DNA of 64,000 nt. Source: Isoetes taiwanensis. Its lineage: Eukaryota; Streptophyta; Lycopodiopsida; Isoetales; Isoetaceae. A program made the translations under genes and the position numbers. This document shows, one piece after another, positions 1 through 12,102 of this stretch. A model generated the notes under the pieces. It was not told the origin of the DNA. It did not search any database and was given only the letters and a program-made list of their open reading frames with translations. Location: assembly GCA_021234155.1 (NCBI GenBank), contig JAJEKV010000270.1, positions 184,001-248,000 of the forward strand, written 5' to 3'. Every line of letters starts with the position of its first letter. The stretch's first letter is position 1.

Positions 1-146
1 ACGGAGACACAGTGGTCAGTCGGATAGCGCTCTAATGCCATCTCAAGGCAGTCGCAGCCCTTCACTCACGTCACATAATGCAGTGGGGATTTTTAATCTG
101 GCCCTTAAAAATGGTACATTCACTGGCATCAAACGGTATATTTCGT

Positions 147-656
147 CAACCCAACCCCAGGGGTTTTCTCTTCGGGCAACCCAAAAAACACCATGCTCAA
201 AGGCTACAAATAGGCAAGCATCTTAGAATGTATTTGAATGGCTAGTATTTCTCTTTCTAAATCTAGTCGGAAGATAGATTAAAATAGAGAGAAATCCAGA
301 CCAAGCATTTTATGGCCCCTAAATATGCGTCAAAAAAAGACGTGTAGCAAAATATTCTGTTTAGAAACAAAAATACATAACAGGCCTTGAAATCAGGGCA
401 TGGTGGTGGACTAGCCAAAGCAAGGCAGCGCCCTTTTCTTGCATTTCGGCGCTTCAATCTCCTCTTATCCAAGACAGGAATGCCAAGCTATGGCCATTCT
501 TTTGGATGCAGCAGGTCCGTTTGAGGCAATCTGTTCTTTGAGCAGAAGATTCACGGGCTGACTGAACCGAATGGGGCAGTGATTAGATTGCTTTCTTTTT
601 GGACCACAAAAGGTGGTTTGATCTTAAAGGCAGGAGCGCTTTTGCGCCAGATCATT
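147..656 (+). repeat. Duplicate of ABCG gene upstream region (copy 1)
   Basis: About 470 bases from 190 to 656 are nearly identical to 30478-30943, which lies directly upstream of the ABCG transporter start codon. Small indels and substitutions separate the copies. The match stops after the shared string ending GCCAGATCATTTG: here the sequence turns into copy 1 of another duplicated block (from about 660), while at 30944 it continues into the 5' leader of the transporter. This copy is therefore a detached promoter-like fragment without its gene. Both copies are preceded by a GC-rich hairpin of the GGGTTT-GCCC type. No coding function is visible. Bases 1-146 show nothing recognisable. Confidence 0.9.
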
Positions 657-663
657 TGATCAG

Positions 664-1594
664 GAAATTTAACAACATGCGGAAAGCATTTAACATATTA
701 ATGGAAAATCAAATGTCATTGTTACAATATGTTGTAGCCTATACAGCAAGAAGTAGGAACTTGTGTCAATCGTCTGCATCAACTCACACCACTCAATCGT
801 CTGCATCAACTTAGAGCACAAGCCCATAACAGCTTGAATTGTATCTTACTTTAGGATATTTGACTGGATTTTCGGCTTTATGTTATGGCTTCAATACTTT
901 ATATGGATAGCGACATGCTTTTTTATATAAAGAAATGATTAGTTGATGATGCCTTTCCCTTTATGTGGATCAAGAAAATCACGATCGCATATATTGCTTC
1001 GCCTCTCACATTATCCTAAATGGCTTGCTGCAAAGGAGACTTGGTGGTTAGAGGAACCTGCATATTTTATCACATCCCCGAATGAGTTCAAATAATGAAA
1101 GAAAGCATATTTGGTTGTAAAATATTACCCGTCACCCTTATAGTTTATCCTGAATGTTCTGATGCATTTGCAGAGACTTGGGATAAACCTAGCTACCTTT
1201 AGTCCAGGGAGAGATGTTTTAATCCTTGGAGTAACATGATGACTTTCTAGTTCTGCATATGAAAACTTTGGGTGATGCCATTAGATGATAAAACATATGT
1301 TCTTTCAGAATAAGGACACACAAGAGGTAGCTTCGCATCCTTATCTGCCTTTCCCTTCTGTCTGTGGTTTCTAATTTGATTCATTTGGGGACACATCAAA
1401 ACTTACATTTCAATAGGGTATTGAAATGCTTAAGATATTTAAAAAGCTACCCATCCAAGGCATCTATATTAGATGACTTCCAGTTTTACGAGAATAAACA
1501 ACTAGCAATGCAGGAGAAAAGATTTCGGCATCAACTGCCAAATTCCCATCAAGGGCAATAACAGCCAAGTAACAGTGTTATGTACCTTGTACAT
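664..1594 (+). repeat. Dispersed duplicate of 16033-16935
   Basis: The sequence from GAAATTTAACAACATGCGG to GTACCTTGTACATG recurs at 16033-16935 with a few percent difference. Neither copy shows a conserved reading frame. In this copy the block runs on at 1595 into an intron end and the exon at 1666. In the other copy it joins, through a short GTACATGACC-type microhomology, to sequence equivalent to 12287 onward. This copy looks like the ancestral arrangement and the other like a deletion derivative. Confidence 0.9.
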
Positions 1595-1665
1595 GGGGCT
1601 ATCATTCTCACCTGTAACAAGTTCTAGAAATAAAGTTCTTCATTTAATAATGTGCTTGTTTGCAG

Positions 1666-1851
1666 ATTTCGCATTTGGTAGCACTGAAAGTTGATACGGA
1701 TGAGATTCCTAATAATTTGAAACAAATTCATGGAAATGGAAATCTTGTAGCTGTGGGTTTAAGATTTGCAGCAACTGAAATGGAGAATGCTGATACAATT
1801 ATCAAAAGTGAGAGATTGCCTAGACCCCCAATTGACAAAGGTGACAATAAG
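1666..1851 (+). CDS. Terminal exon of an unidentified plus-strand gene, interrupted by element 1
   Basis: A clean reading frame follows a good 3' splice site (TGCTTGTTTGCAG). It begins ISHLVALKVDTDEIP and ends PRPPIDKGDNK at 1851. If element 1 (1852-11523) and one copy of its TAAG target duplication are removed, the frame continues at 11528 with PEMAA and a stop at 11543-11545. I do not recognise the family. The 5' exons are absent: upstream DNA is the duplicated block and then the stray ABCG promoter copy. The gene is probably a 3' remnant. With the transposon present the frame reads on into the left inverted repeat, adds about 40 foreign residues and stops at 1969-1971. Confidence 0.6.
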
Positions 1852-1876
1852 AAGTCGTATTTAATTAAAGTGGGAC
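1852..1876 (+). repeat. Left terminal inverted repeat of element 1
   Basis: Twenty-five bases starting AAGTCGTATTTAATTAAAGT match the reverse complement of 11499-11523 with no mismatch that I can see. Downstream of this the ends diverge, with related GGGACT strings persisting on both sides. Confidence 0.85.
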
Positions 1877-2751
1877 TCATTCCATTCCCATTTTTTTTCG
1901 GAACCCTGTTAATTTACATAAAAAGGAGCACCTCGACCCGAAAACTATCCTTAATTCGAATTTTTGAATAAAACTCTGCATTCCAGCTTTGCTGCAGTTT
2001 TCCCTGGTTAGCGAGTCGAGAACAAGAACAATGCAACTGAAACAAAGGAAATTCATTAAAGATTGAAACCAAAGAACTAGTTGAAAAAGAATTTTTATTA
2101 ATAAATTGAATAGGTACAATGTATTTTACATCGGACCTTGAGACCATGGCGGTCTTCTTTGTCCTCTGATTACATCATCTTGGTAGGTGGTCCACCTTAG
2201 GGGATTAACTAGCTTCTTCTTAGGCCATTTTGTAAGCCTTGGGGCAACGAAGAGTGTGGAATGCCTCACGTGGAGGTGCCTCTGCGGCTACCGGGCCGAC
2301 CTGTCCACCCGACTTCTCCACTTTCGCCTCCATTGACCTTTCGCCGAATATGCTCCTTCCCCAACCTCAGGTGGATGTTATGCAATGCTTGCAAGATGCT
2401 TTGAGCTTCACGGACTTTCTCTTTGTTCTTAGCTGTTCTTTATCCCGGGTGTAGCGAGCAACCTCAATTCGCGAGCAACCTTATCAGCCCGGGCAAAGTG
2501 TGGCGTGGCCAGAGTGCGTGCCGAAGCGATATTTCTTTAAGCCTTGGCGGGATGCAGTGCCGCCTCGGCGGTCTGTGATACTGGCGGGCTGTGCTGCGTG
2601 TCGGATCGTGCACGAACCACGGAGCAAGGAGAGTATGATTAACAATTACGGTGCCATTAGTCAAAGCGAAGAAAAGAATGTTGAAATCAAATTACAATGG
2701 AGAACATTCATTCCATACAACTGCATCCAATGGCGTGGGAAGTAGTGTCTT

Positions 2752-5700
2752 TTCGACTTCCTTGGTCGAGAAAGGCATTTCGGCTGCGTTTCTTTAGATC
2801 TGCATTTTAGAACTCCTGGTCTTCCTTAGTAGGATTGTTCCTTCCAAGATTTTGCCTTGTAGGTCAAAGCGTTTCTTTGTCCGATGGGGCCCGTATCCTC
2901 TTCATGAGCGCTTGTCAAACAACTTGGGGTCCGGCACGCTTGGAAATTCTCCATTCTTTGTCCTTGACTTGCCTCTTGTCCATTGAGCCCATATCTCGGT
3001 CCATTTCTCCCGGACCGCCTCGATTGCTAAGAATGAGGTCATATTGGTGCGAGAGAGACTCCCCGCCTTTCCTTGGTGTTCTCTTCTTCTTCTCCTCTTC
3101 TTCCTCTCCCTCATCATCTTCTGTCCCTCAGTGAGAACATATGCATAGTTTCTCAAAGGTCTTCCACTTATCAGGGAGCCTGTTTCCTTTAGGGCGAGGA
3201 CAACCCAATGCTTTCCACTTGTTGCCTAAGCGTGTATGATGCGAGTTAGGGATAAAGCTGCATTGATCAATGTACCAATGTCGAGCATGAAAGTATCTAC
3301 AAACACCGGAATAAGCGGTAAATAGTAGCCCGGGTTTTTACTTTCGAGAGTTGAGAAAGTCCCCTTCTTTACTTATCACGGGTTTTCTCATTTTGTCGAG
3401 AAAGCTCACATCCTTTGATTTTCTTTGTTAAGATGGTAGGGCTTTCGACTGTTAAGATGGTAGGGAAATTCCACTGAATGTCTAACTTTCTTTTACTTCT
3501 ACGGGTTTTTCGACTTCGCGAGTCGAGAAAGCTCACATCCTTTGATTTTACGTGTTACCACGGCTTTTCGACTTCGTGAGTCGAAACCCGATGATAATCG
3601 GCAAATGTTAGGATTGAGAGAGTTATTTACCTTACGTGCTTCGCTTTTTCGCTGCTATTGTGTTACGGCGTTGGCTAATCTTTGGTCGATTCGGTTCTTT
3701 GGCGTCTCCGTAGAAAGAACTCTGCACTCTCGCTTGGCATATCTATCCTTGATCGCTGCGGCACCTCCTTCTCAAATCGCAATACTTGCGCCGCCCTAGC
3801 GAATCTTGGCCCGTCTACAACCCGAGAACGGACGTCCTTTCCCTTCGGATCTTCCTCGGACTTCCGGTGAACAACTCCGGTCGATCGCTTAAAAGGTATG
3901 ACATCCGGGCATTGGATCTGCAGCGGGATGTCGCACCATCGGTTCGAGAATCTCCGGCATGTGTCTTTGGATTAAATTCCACAATGGTTGAACAAAGGCG
4001 GCATCTCCGTGCAAACCTTCGGTAGATCTAATGTCCGGCGGCGACTTGTGTGATATTCCCAGCGGATATCTTGACCCGGCCCGGCTCCATTTTACGTGCC
4101 CCTCTACGTGAAATCTGATCGATCATGCGGATCCATTATTGGGGAAGTCGACCATATCTTCGTCTCCTTAGTCATCGATTCCTCCGTGTGGTGTCATCTT
4201 CCCCATCTTTGTTTTGGTGGGCGTTTTTGTGTATGAACCACAACTTGATTCCCCAACTGCGAGTGTTGTAGAGTCTTGACGCGTAGAAGTGAAGCTCCCG
4301 TATTGAGCAGTTTTCCACGACTCACGGAAATCTCCATTTCCAAGCTCCACGGATGTTAGGGTTCCGGCCTCCTTCATCCCTTCGGATCCTTCCACCCAAG
4401 GTTACGACAATTTAAAAGCGCTTTGCCTTTTTTGGTATATCGCCTTGCTCATGGAAGAGTGAGAATAATTTGAAGCTGCTAATTTTTGGTGTGATAGAAC
4501 TTACTCTTACGGCGGTCCTCGACATGTAGTGTTAAATGCTTGAATCGGCGAGGGCGGAGAGCACAACACCGATTTTCTTGTACTTGTCTCGGAGCTCTTC
4601 TTGTCCCTTTGGTGGAGAAAGCAGTCTTTCTCCTTCCCACTTGTTGATACCTCGACATACCACCAAGAATCTGGCTGGTGTGTCAAAAGCTGTCTCCGGT
4701 CCCTCGATGGCGAAGAAGCGAGGTTGACCCGGTGATCACTAGTGAGTCAGAGGTGAATTGCTAAAGAAGAAAGGATGGATCGGTTAAGGTATTAGACAAA
4801 GAAAAACCTCGAGCTCACGGGGTGTTAGTCTTCTTCTTCTTTGCCGCTAGAACTAGCATCCCCTCGGTGCCTCGCTTCTTGGGCCAGTCGCCATGTCTGT
4901 ATGCCCTCTCATCCTCTTGGGACCCCTCGTAAATTAAGTCTCCTCCAGCGTTGTGAGTTTTAGGACTGCATGTAAAAAGATCGGGCGTGTTCTTTAGTTT
5001 GAATTTAAGGACATGCAATCATTTATGAAAAAAGCGGGCTAAAGTGCAACCGCGATTCGGCTTTAGCCCGCCCAAACACTATTTCGAAATTTAATCACAT
5101 CAAGGGACTTAGTGGCGGGCGTAGTTTATCTTCAACTGCGGCATTGGCGACCTCGAGTTGGTTTGAACATCGTATATAGTGACTACGGAATGGCGCCCAG
5201 CGGCGGTAAGCTGCTAACGGCGCCTTGAATGTGTGTTTTTCTTGACCCGCTGGGCGTCCTATTGCAGCGGTTGATTTGATCGATGAGCGCGGAGCTAAGG
5301 TAGGAAGCGGAGAGGCTGCCGGTTTCGCGGGAACTCTACAACTGCTTTGGCGCCATGGAGCAGGGGATACGCGAGAATCGCGATGATACAAGTATTAGAT
5401 GAGAGTGCACTCTTGATGAGACCCGACGGAGAAGCAAAAGACTCGGTGAGGCCGGGGATCCGTGATCTGATGGCCCAAAGGAATTTCTGGCGTGAAGAGG
5501 TGAGTTCGAGAGATGCACGTATTATTTTGCGTGTAGAACATGCCGATGCGTGTTTAAATCATGGAAGCGCTCATAAGCTCGGCCGGGTTTATTGTTTCCT
5601 TGTCGGCATTTTTTCAGCGAGAGATGATTTACTCTACGGGTTGAGAGATGCTTTCGGCAAAGGAAACAATGGATCGAGGGGTAAACTTGAACAGATCCAT

Positions 5701-7050
5701 TTTAGGTGTATTTTTTCTTGGAATGTTTTCTTGGAATGTTGTATATAGATGGGGCTAGGTCTAAGGCCCGGGAGATGCGGTTCAAATGCATCCTCACGTG
5801 GTTAGTCGAGAGACCTCACCCAGTCGGAACCACTCCTCGCCTTAATATTAGGAAGATGGTTGAAGGAGAGTGGCTCGGGCAGGCTAGAGGCACACAGGAC
5901 TACAAGCAGGGAGAATCGGTGCTTGGTTGTAGAGACCTATGCTAAGACCCAAAGGCACTTGACGATCGGGGCCACTTCCCTTCGCAATATTGGCGGTATA
6001 GTTTGAAGGAGAGTGGCTCCGGTATCTTGCGGAGGCGGGGCGGGCATTGCTATGTGGGATTGGGCTAAGGGATTCTCGACTTGCGAGTCGAGAATGTGAA
6101 CTGCTTCCTCTCTGCAATCTCGACTTCGCGAGTGAGAATCTTGAACGACAAGCTGTGGTTTCCAGTGGTTAGTTGTGAGGGGCCTCCACCGGTCAGAGCC
6201 TCCCTTCATAATATTAGAGGAAGATGGTTGAAGGAGAGTGGCTCGACTGGAGATCCTGCGACCACACCGCGGGGAGAATTGGCTGGCTAAAGGGATTATC
6301 GACTTGATGAGTGTCAGTGTTAGTTTCTGTCTACATTCTCGACTTCGCAAGTCGAGAATGCCTTGCTCATCGAGAACTCGGATAGTACACATGGAGTCTT
6401 GCGGTGGGTAAGGCATTCCATTCCTTGGCCAGGAAGAATACATCTGACAAGCTCTGTGGTTTCCACATGTGGTTGGTTGTAGAGGCCTCCACCCGATCGA
6501 GCCCATCGCTCTGCAATATTCGGCGAAGATGGTTCGAAGAGCGGTCTTTGGTGGGTAGAGGCCCGCTAGCCCACACGGGAAAAGAATTGGGTTGCTAAGA
6601 AGTTGGCTGGAGGCGGTCAAAGCCACTTCCCGCCATATTATCCAGGAAGATAGTTTGAAGGAGTGGTTAAAGGCAAGGCCTGAAATCCACTAGAGAACTG
6701 CGTTTTCGACTCACGAGTCGAAACCGGCCCAACACCTCGTGGTTAGTCGCCGAGGCCTCCACCCGGTCGAACCCAGTCCTCTTACATAATATTCGATGAG
6801 CATGGTTGAAGAGTGGCTGGGGGTGGGTGGAAGGCACCTGCGTATTTGCACAAAGGGCTATTGGCGAGGGTATGACATTCTCGACTCACGAGTCGTGAAG
6901 GCTGCCGGCGAGCTTAAAAGAATGTGAAGGCGTTGGGTAGCTGTGTGCAATCCGAATGTCCTTGGTCGAGAATCCCTCAACCGACCGGCGGTCAGTTGTA
7001 CACTCCCTCTTCTGCTTCGCCAGTGAGAAGGATTCGACTCATGAGTCGAG
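2752..7050. repeat. Scattered palindromes of the TCGACT-CGAGTCGA type inside element 1
   Basis: Roughly a dozen short inverted repeats built on the half-site TTCTCGACT occur near 2752, 3340, 3505, 3565, 6070, 6117, 6335, 6704, 6882 and 7030. A clear example near 6335 reads TTCTCGACTTCGCAAGTCGA and continues to GAA. Variants have CTTGCG, CTCACG or CTCATG at the centre. The surrounding 2.2-7.1 kb has no long convincing reading frame; clusters of repeated phrases such as GTTAGTTG-AGGCCTCCACC near 6170, 6475 and 6740 show internal duplication. The function is unknown. Confidence 0.7.
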
Positions 7051-7149
7051 AAGAACTGTACTTCTGGACTGTTGTTGGCTGGCTATTCTCAACTTCGCCA
7101 CTCCCTTGCATGTCTCTGCGGTGGAGGATATCTTTGTGAGTTAGAAATG

Positions 7150-8139
7150 CGGTCTGTGTGAAGCAATTCCTATTCTTAGTTCGGTGGGAAAAACATTCCT
7201 AGTTATGTTCTATTATGAAACATTCTTAGGCAGTTTAGCTATATCTTTTGTGAATCTCTCCTAGTAATGTTACATTAATGCTCGCAATATCTTACTTACT
7301 AACACACTATCTCGATGATTTCTATCTCGGTTGCTTGCTACTACTCTTACCACTACTCTCACTTGTGCACGTACAATGTATTCAATTCAACCACAAGAGA
7401 AAAGAGACTAGTGAAAATTAATGAGAAAGCGAATATGAGAGAGACTAGTGAGATTAATGAGAAAAGCAGAGAGAAACAGTGGAGACAAATGAGATTAATG
7501 AGAAAAAGAGAAACGATGAGAGAAATGAGATTAAAAAGGGTATGAAATTACAAAAAAAAATACACGGAAGATTTCTTTGGATGAGGAGGAAGCTCCGTGT
7601 TCGATTCCATGTGAATGCGGTCGTTCATAAAAGCGTGAATAAGGATTTGTCGGTATGTAAATTGTATCGGGGATTAATAAGAACCTCTAACAACAAAATA
7701 TAAGTAAATATGCGATAAAGGACTTCTGAGAAAACTAAAAAGCGTTAGTAAAAAAAGGCCTCACTTTCTTCTCGAGGCGATTGCGCCATTTCGAACCTCA
7801 ATCTGCGTGAGAACGGTATTTGGAAGCGTCTCGATCCGTCGACCAAAATTTCTTTGTCATAAGATGGCCTTGGAATGGCTTCGGTTCGTCGATCGCTGTC
7901 GGAAAGCCGGGCGCTTAAGGAAAATACAAAGCGAAGAGTGATCGGAGAAAGCGAGGGGAGGAAGAATGGTGGGGGGAGAGGAAAGGGGTGCGATTAATTA
8001 AGGCGCACCCTCGAACCTAATAAAAGTGCAATAATAAACACGTCGCGTGTGGGCCATGCCCTCCATGGCGATGGCGATGCGAGGTTCTTGACATATGTAC
8101 GCTTTCGACCTGCGAGGAGGCGCCCGCGTGTATGACAAG
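7150..8139. other. Non-coding stretch of element 1
   Basis: About 1 kb between the palindrome region and the AT-rich repeat block. It holds purine-rich DNA around 7400-7560 with repeated GAGA(A)ATGAGATTAA strings and no convincing gene. I see nothing else in it. Confidence 0.5.
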
Positions 8140-8395
8140 ATATTAAAGGTTATGTTATATGTTTATATATGTTATCTTATGTTATATATTTAATATGGTT
8201 TCAATGGTTGAATAGTATTAAAGGTTATATATGGTTACAATGTTTACATATGGTTTACAATGAATATGGTTGTATGGTTTAATATGGTTATATGATTTTA
8301 GTTAATATGGTTGTATGATTTAATATGGTTTAATATGGTTATATTTAATATGTTTGTATGGTTTTATATGGTTCATATGGTCATATTTGTGGTGT
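8140..8395. repeat. ATATGGTT-rich repeat block upstream of the element 1 transposase
   Basis: About 250 bases consist of degenerate repeats of TTTAATATGGTT and TATATGGTT. They stand immediately upstream of the first transposase-like coding sequence. The position matches that of the AGGTTAGAAG block of element 3, suggesting a subterminal or promoter-proximal repeat, although the sequence motif differs. Confidence 0.7.
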
Positions 8396-8439
8396 TTGGG
8401 GCTATATGGTTTTAATGTGAGCTTTTTCATTCGGGGAGC

Positions 8440-11337
8440 ATGTGAGAGAGGAGTAAAATGGAGCCAAGGAAGTCCGAGAGAGCATTGCCCTAGGCTCCAA
8501 TGGAGGAAGATGGGTTGCCTTTTGTTGCACCCTTGCAGCCAGGCCGGTATTTGCGAGAGGGCATAATAGCTGCAGTTGATCCATTTGATAGTGTGAATGA
8601 TGAAATTTGGGGAGATGAACATCTTGGATTGGCATTGTGAAGCTTCTTATGAAGTTGATACAATCATGTCGAGGAAGCTCTAGTGATTGCATTGTGTGCT
8701 TTCCGAGAACTCTTTGGAGTCCCAAGCTTCGATTGAGATGGCCAATTAGATATATTACACACAAGAATGGTGATACTCTAGAATGCCCTCTTGAACTACA
8801 CACCCCAAGGCCCACCCAAGACCATGTGGAAGATTTGGTGGTCGATGAGCATCCTTTGATCACAAGGAAGAGGCGCTATGTTTTTCATAAAAAGGCAGCC
8901 AAAAGGGTGCCCAAGAGGCCTAGAAGTGACAAATATTTAGAAAGGGTGGAAAGTATGGCACCAACCAAAGAAAACCTAGAGGCAATTAGGGGTCAAGAGT
9001 GTTGCAACCTAGATTGCGGATGCGATACAATGTGGATGACCTCGTGCGAGATAAGGTCCCAATACATTGGGCGACTTCAAAAAAGATAGAATTAATTTCA
9101 TTTACTCCTTGTGTAGGAATTCCAGCTATGATGAAAACGGGGAAGGCTACTATATCAATTGAGGGGCATGAAGGTATGTATGAGAGCATTGAGATGGATT
9201 CTTGGGGTGAGCAAGTCTTCATTTTCTGAATCTTGGGAGGCGAGGTTAGAAAAAGGCCACAGTTTGTTCCAACATTGTAATGCACTCACTTTGAAACCTA
9301 GAGCAAATACTCTCAAGGCCATTGCGGTCTTGAGAGCTTTGTGAGATACATGTCTCAATCTATGCCCCACAAGTCGAAGGTGAGCGAGAGCGATTGTGCG
9401 AGTGGTGCAAAGTGTTGCCACAACACTATATCCAAAAGGAGTGCCTTAAGGAGGTCAACTCCATCCACGGAAACTCTTGGAGGTAGGCCTCTTTCTCAAT
9501 CACATTTTAGCAAGTTATGGAGCACTCACTTCTGGGGCGTGAGTGTCCTACAACACATGCCATTCTCAAAGTGCAACACTTGCATTCAACTCAAGGATAC
9601 ACTTGCATCAAGCTGCAATAGAGAAAGAAAGAATGGCAATTAGGGAGCAATTTGCGAGATCACCAAAGGGACCAAATATCATGTAGGCAGTTGTATTGGC
9701 GGTGGAGAACATTTTACGAGATGCAGTAGGACAAATTTTTGTGTATAATTCATGATAAGATGGACCAACACAAGACTTTCTTGCCAAAGCTAGATCCTTT
9801 ACCAAAGCGTTGTCAAAGCGGCTTTTCGGATGAAAGTAAGTCTGGTGGTGTCTTAACACATGGTCATGGGCTGGAACATATGGTCATTTTGTGCTTGATC
9901 TATGGAGGGATGATCCAAACTTCCATGTGAGCTCTATTTTCAAGTGTTTGAGAACACTAGAAAGGAACAATAGAAGGGAGGAGGTATTCCCCTTGACACC
10001 CATTTTGAGGCTTTGATGGATGATCAACGCTTTGTTACCAAAGGCGGATAAAAGGCTCACATCAAGGTGTCTAGTGAATCAAGGAGGACTTGGGATGATT
10101 TCCCCTTACTTGAGAAACCACTTGCACGAGGAGCTATGTGTTCAATTGGACAATTGTTGGAAAGAAAACAAGAATAGATGGATGTTTGGGGCAATGTCAT
10201 ACTTGGCGGCGGTGGGAGTATTCAAAGTTGTGAAAGTGGGATTCATGATGGTTGGGCATGCATGATGATATAGATGGGTTCTTTGGAACCTTCTCCACCA
10301 AGCTCAAGAGAAAGCGTGACTAGTCTACGAACTAATGGATGTGTTTGAGAGGCTGCATTGACCCCAACCCAATGGCATTCTTGATGGATGAGGTTGCGAT
10401 TGGAAATCATTTGTAGAGGGATACTTGCTAGATGGTAAGGACCGGTTGATGAGGACACACAAAGCCACTTCAGTTCAAGTTTTGGGTTAGGGATGGAATA
10501 CCAATCATGCAATATAAGTGGAGACCGGTGACAAGTTGTGGATGCACGTACAAGGAATCGAGTTGTGGCAGAGGGGGTCTTGCTGGTGAAGTTCTCATTC
10601 TAAAGGGCAGCCAAAACCACTACCTCCCTTCAAGGCTGTCAAAGACTCTAGCCAACTAGTGAAGGGCATCAAGGATTACATATGCTTTGGGATGATGTTG
10701 AAATGGAAAGCACACCTCCATTCTTAAGAAAAATCAAATGGACTCCCTAATCAATCTTGGGAGAAAGTTGTGACATGCTTAGAGCCTGAACAACCATGTG
10801 GGAGGAAGCTAAGAGAGCGGGTTCTTGCGAGTCAAGATGGGAGGGTTCTCAAGGAGCAAGCACGTCTAAGAATGTTCACTTGGGTCCTAACAAGGGTTCC
10901 AAGTGGTTTGTGGGAAGTAAGGCCTCAAAGCCAAAGTGGTTTGATCTTCTGAGTGGGATCCTTTGAGGACATCAAGGAAGGATACTTTGTGCTAGTAAGG
11001 CGATGATGAGGCTGTCCAATATGGTTAGGGGTGGCACTCTCGATGTAACCACCACTTTGCACGATGGAGAGGAGTTACGTCTGGATTCCAAATTCAATAT
11101 TGGGAGCCCATTGGGAGACACAAGAAAGGCAACTTGAAGGAGCAATACACCCACTGCTTTGGGAGAAGAAGTGGAGGGCAAATTATGCTGATCCTCAAAG
11201 GAGGGAATTGGTGGAGTGTGTGGTATGGTCATATCCAAGTTCTCACACTGCAAAGGAGAACACACACAAGATCCCAAAAAGGGAGATGGACAAAGCCATG
11301 AGCAACCTCCATGCTATATCATTGTATGAGGGTAGAT
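8440..11337 (+). pseudogene. DUF7869-like transposase of element 1 (decayed)
   Basis: The coding signal is split over several frames. In order it shows a Cys motif GQECCNLDC (about 8993-9020), VCMRALRWILGVSKSSF (about 9170), an acidic motif IIHDKMDQHKTFLP (about 9745-9785), THGHG (about 9860), LCVQLDNCWKENKNRWMF (10134-10187) and GFMMVGHA followed after a two-base loss by DDIDGFF (about 10236-10280). This order is that of the plant and algal proteins annotated as DUF7869-domain proteins, whose spaced Asp residues suggest an RNase H-like nuclease fold. Frameshifts and stops, for example at 10263, make it non-functional. The C-terminal part resembles that of element 3 (WVREG/IELWQRG region). 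The family assignment is from memory of motif patterns, not a search. Confidence 0.75.
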
Positions 11338-11498
11338 AATATTGAGAAGCCTGAGAACTTTCTCAACTAGTGGTTTGTAAAATTTATGAGGAAAACAAGT
11401 AACCCAATTCTTTGTGTGTGATGTGTAATTCTATTCAAGCAATGAATTCAGAAATTTTTTTGTCCCATTTTCAGTCCGAGTCCCAAAATTCAAGATTT

Positions 11499-11523
11499 GT
11501 CCCACTTTAATTAAATACGACTT
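11499..11523 (-). repeat. Right terminal inverted repeat of element 1
   Basis: Reverse complement of 1852-1876. It is followed by TAAG at 11524-11527, the second copy of the target duplication. Confidence 0.85.
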
Positions 11524-11700
11524 TAAGCCTGAAATGGCAGCTTAGAATTGTAAAGAGGAACTATAGGTGGAGCTCTGAATTGCAGATTCTGAACAAGAAA
11601 CAACCACAAATGGGAGAGGAAACTGCTAACTTAATACATCTTCATTAGTTTCCACCAATAAATAGGTGCATATACCATAATAGCAAGAACAGAAACTCAC

Positions 11701-12102
11701 TTAAGCAGACGGGTTGCTTCTTCCCTAGGATCATGGGCATAAAATTCGGCAGCTGTCTGAGTGCGCAAAGAAGCAAAAAGTTTACAAAGAAACTAAGCAT
11801 CAAAGATACTTAAGCTGCCAAGCGGTCTGAAAGAAGAAATAATAGACCAACAATGAATGTTATACCATGATGAGTCCCCAATGCATCACGTTTTGGGAAG
11901 GATGGTAGACGTAATGCCTCCCAGACTGCCTTATTCTTCAACAAAATTACCTGCAAATAAGTTTTTTAGCATCTCAATAAGCCATGTGAATACCACAGAA
12001 AATGCTGCTAAATAATAGAAACAGACTTGGAGAATATGGTACATTCTTGCTTACTTGGAACAGGTTCCAGAAGTTATTAGTTAGCCAGTACATAAAAATG
12101 CC
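11701..12102 (-). CDS. OXA1/YidC/Alb3-family insertase, 3' exons
   Basis: Three minus-strand exons have good splice sites. 12102-12055 encodes GIFMYWLTNNFWNLFQ, the membrane segment and following Asn/Phe-rich loop typical of YidC/Oxa1/Alb3 insertases. 11950-11866 encodes a segment including KNKAVWEALRLPSFPKRDA, which matches the C-terminal LKxPxVRxALxLP stretch of the family. 11756-11701 encodes TAAEFYAHDPREEATRLL. The 5' exons are at 25.6-28.2 kb on the same strand, so the intron upstream of 12102 is now about 13.5 kb long. The final exon is not certain. These proteins insert proteins into the mitochondrial inner membrane or thylakoid; which of the two cannot be told without the N-terminus. 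Confidence 0.75.

Larger units (their letters stand above)
1852..11523 (+). mobile_element. Element 1: TIR DNA transposon with DUF7869-like transposase
   Basis: The element starts AAGTCGTATTTAATTAAAGT at 1852 and ends with the reverse complement of the same sequence at 11523, an inverted repeat of about 25 bases. It is flanked by TAAG on both sides (1848-1851 and 11524-11527), a likely 4-bp target duplication. Removing it restores a reading frame and stop codon in the exon it interrupts. Inside are a long non-coding segment with palindromes (2.7-7.1 kb), an ATATGGTT-rich block (8.14-8.39 kb) and a plus-strand decayed transposase (8.4-11.3 kb). A terminal inverted repeat with 4-bp TSD does not fit hAT (8 bp), CACTA (3 bp), Mutator (9-11 bp) or Tc1/mariner (TA) rules, so superfamily assignment is open. 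Confidence 0.8.
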
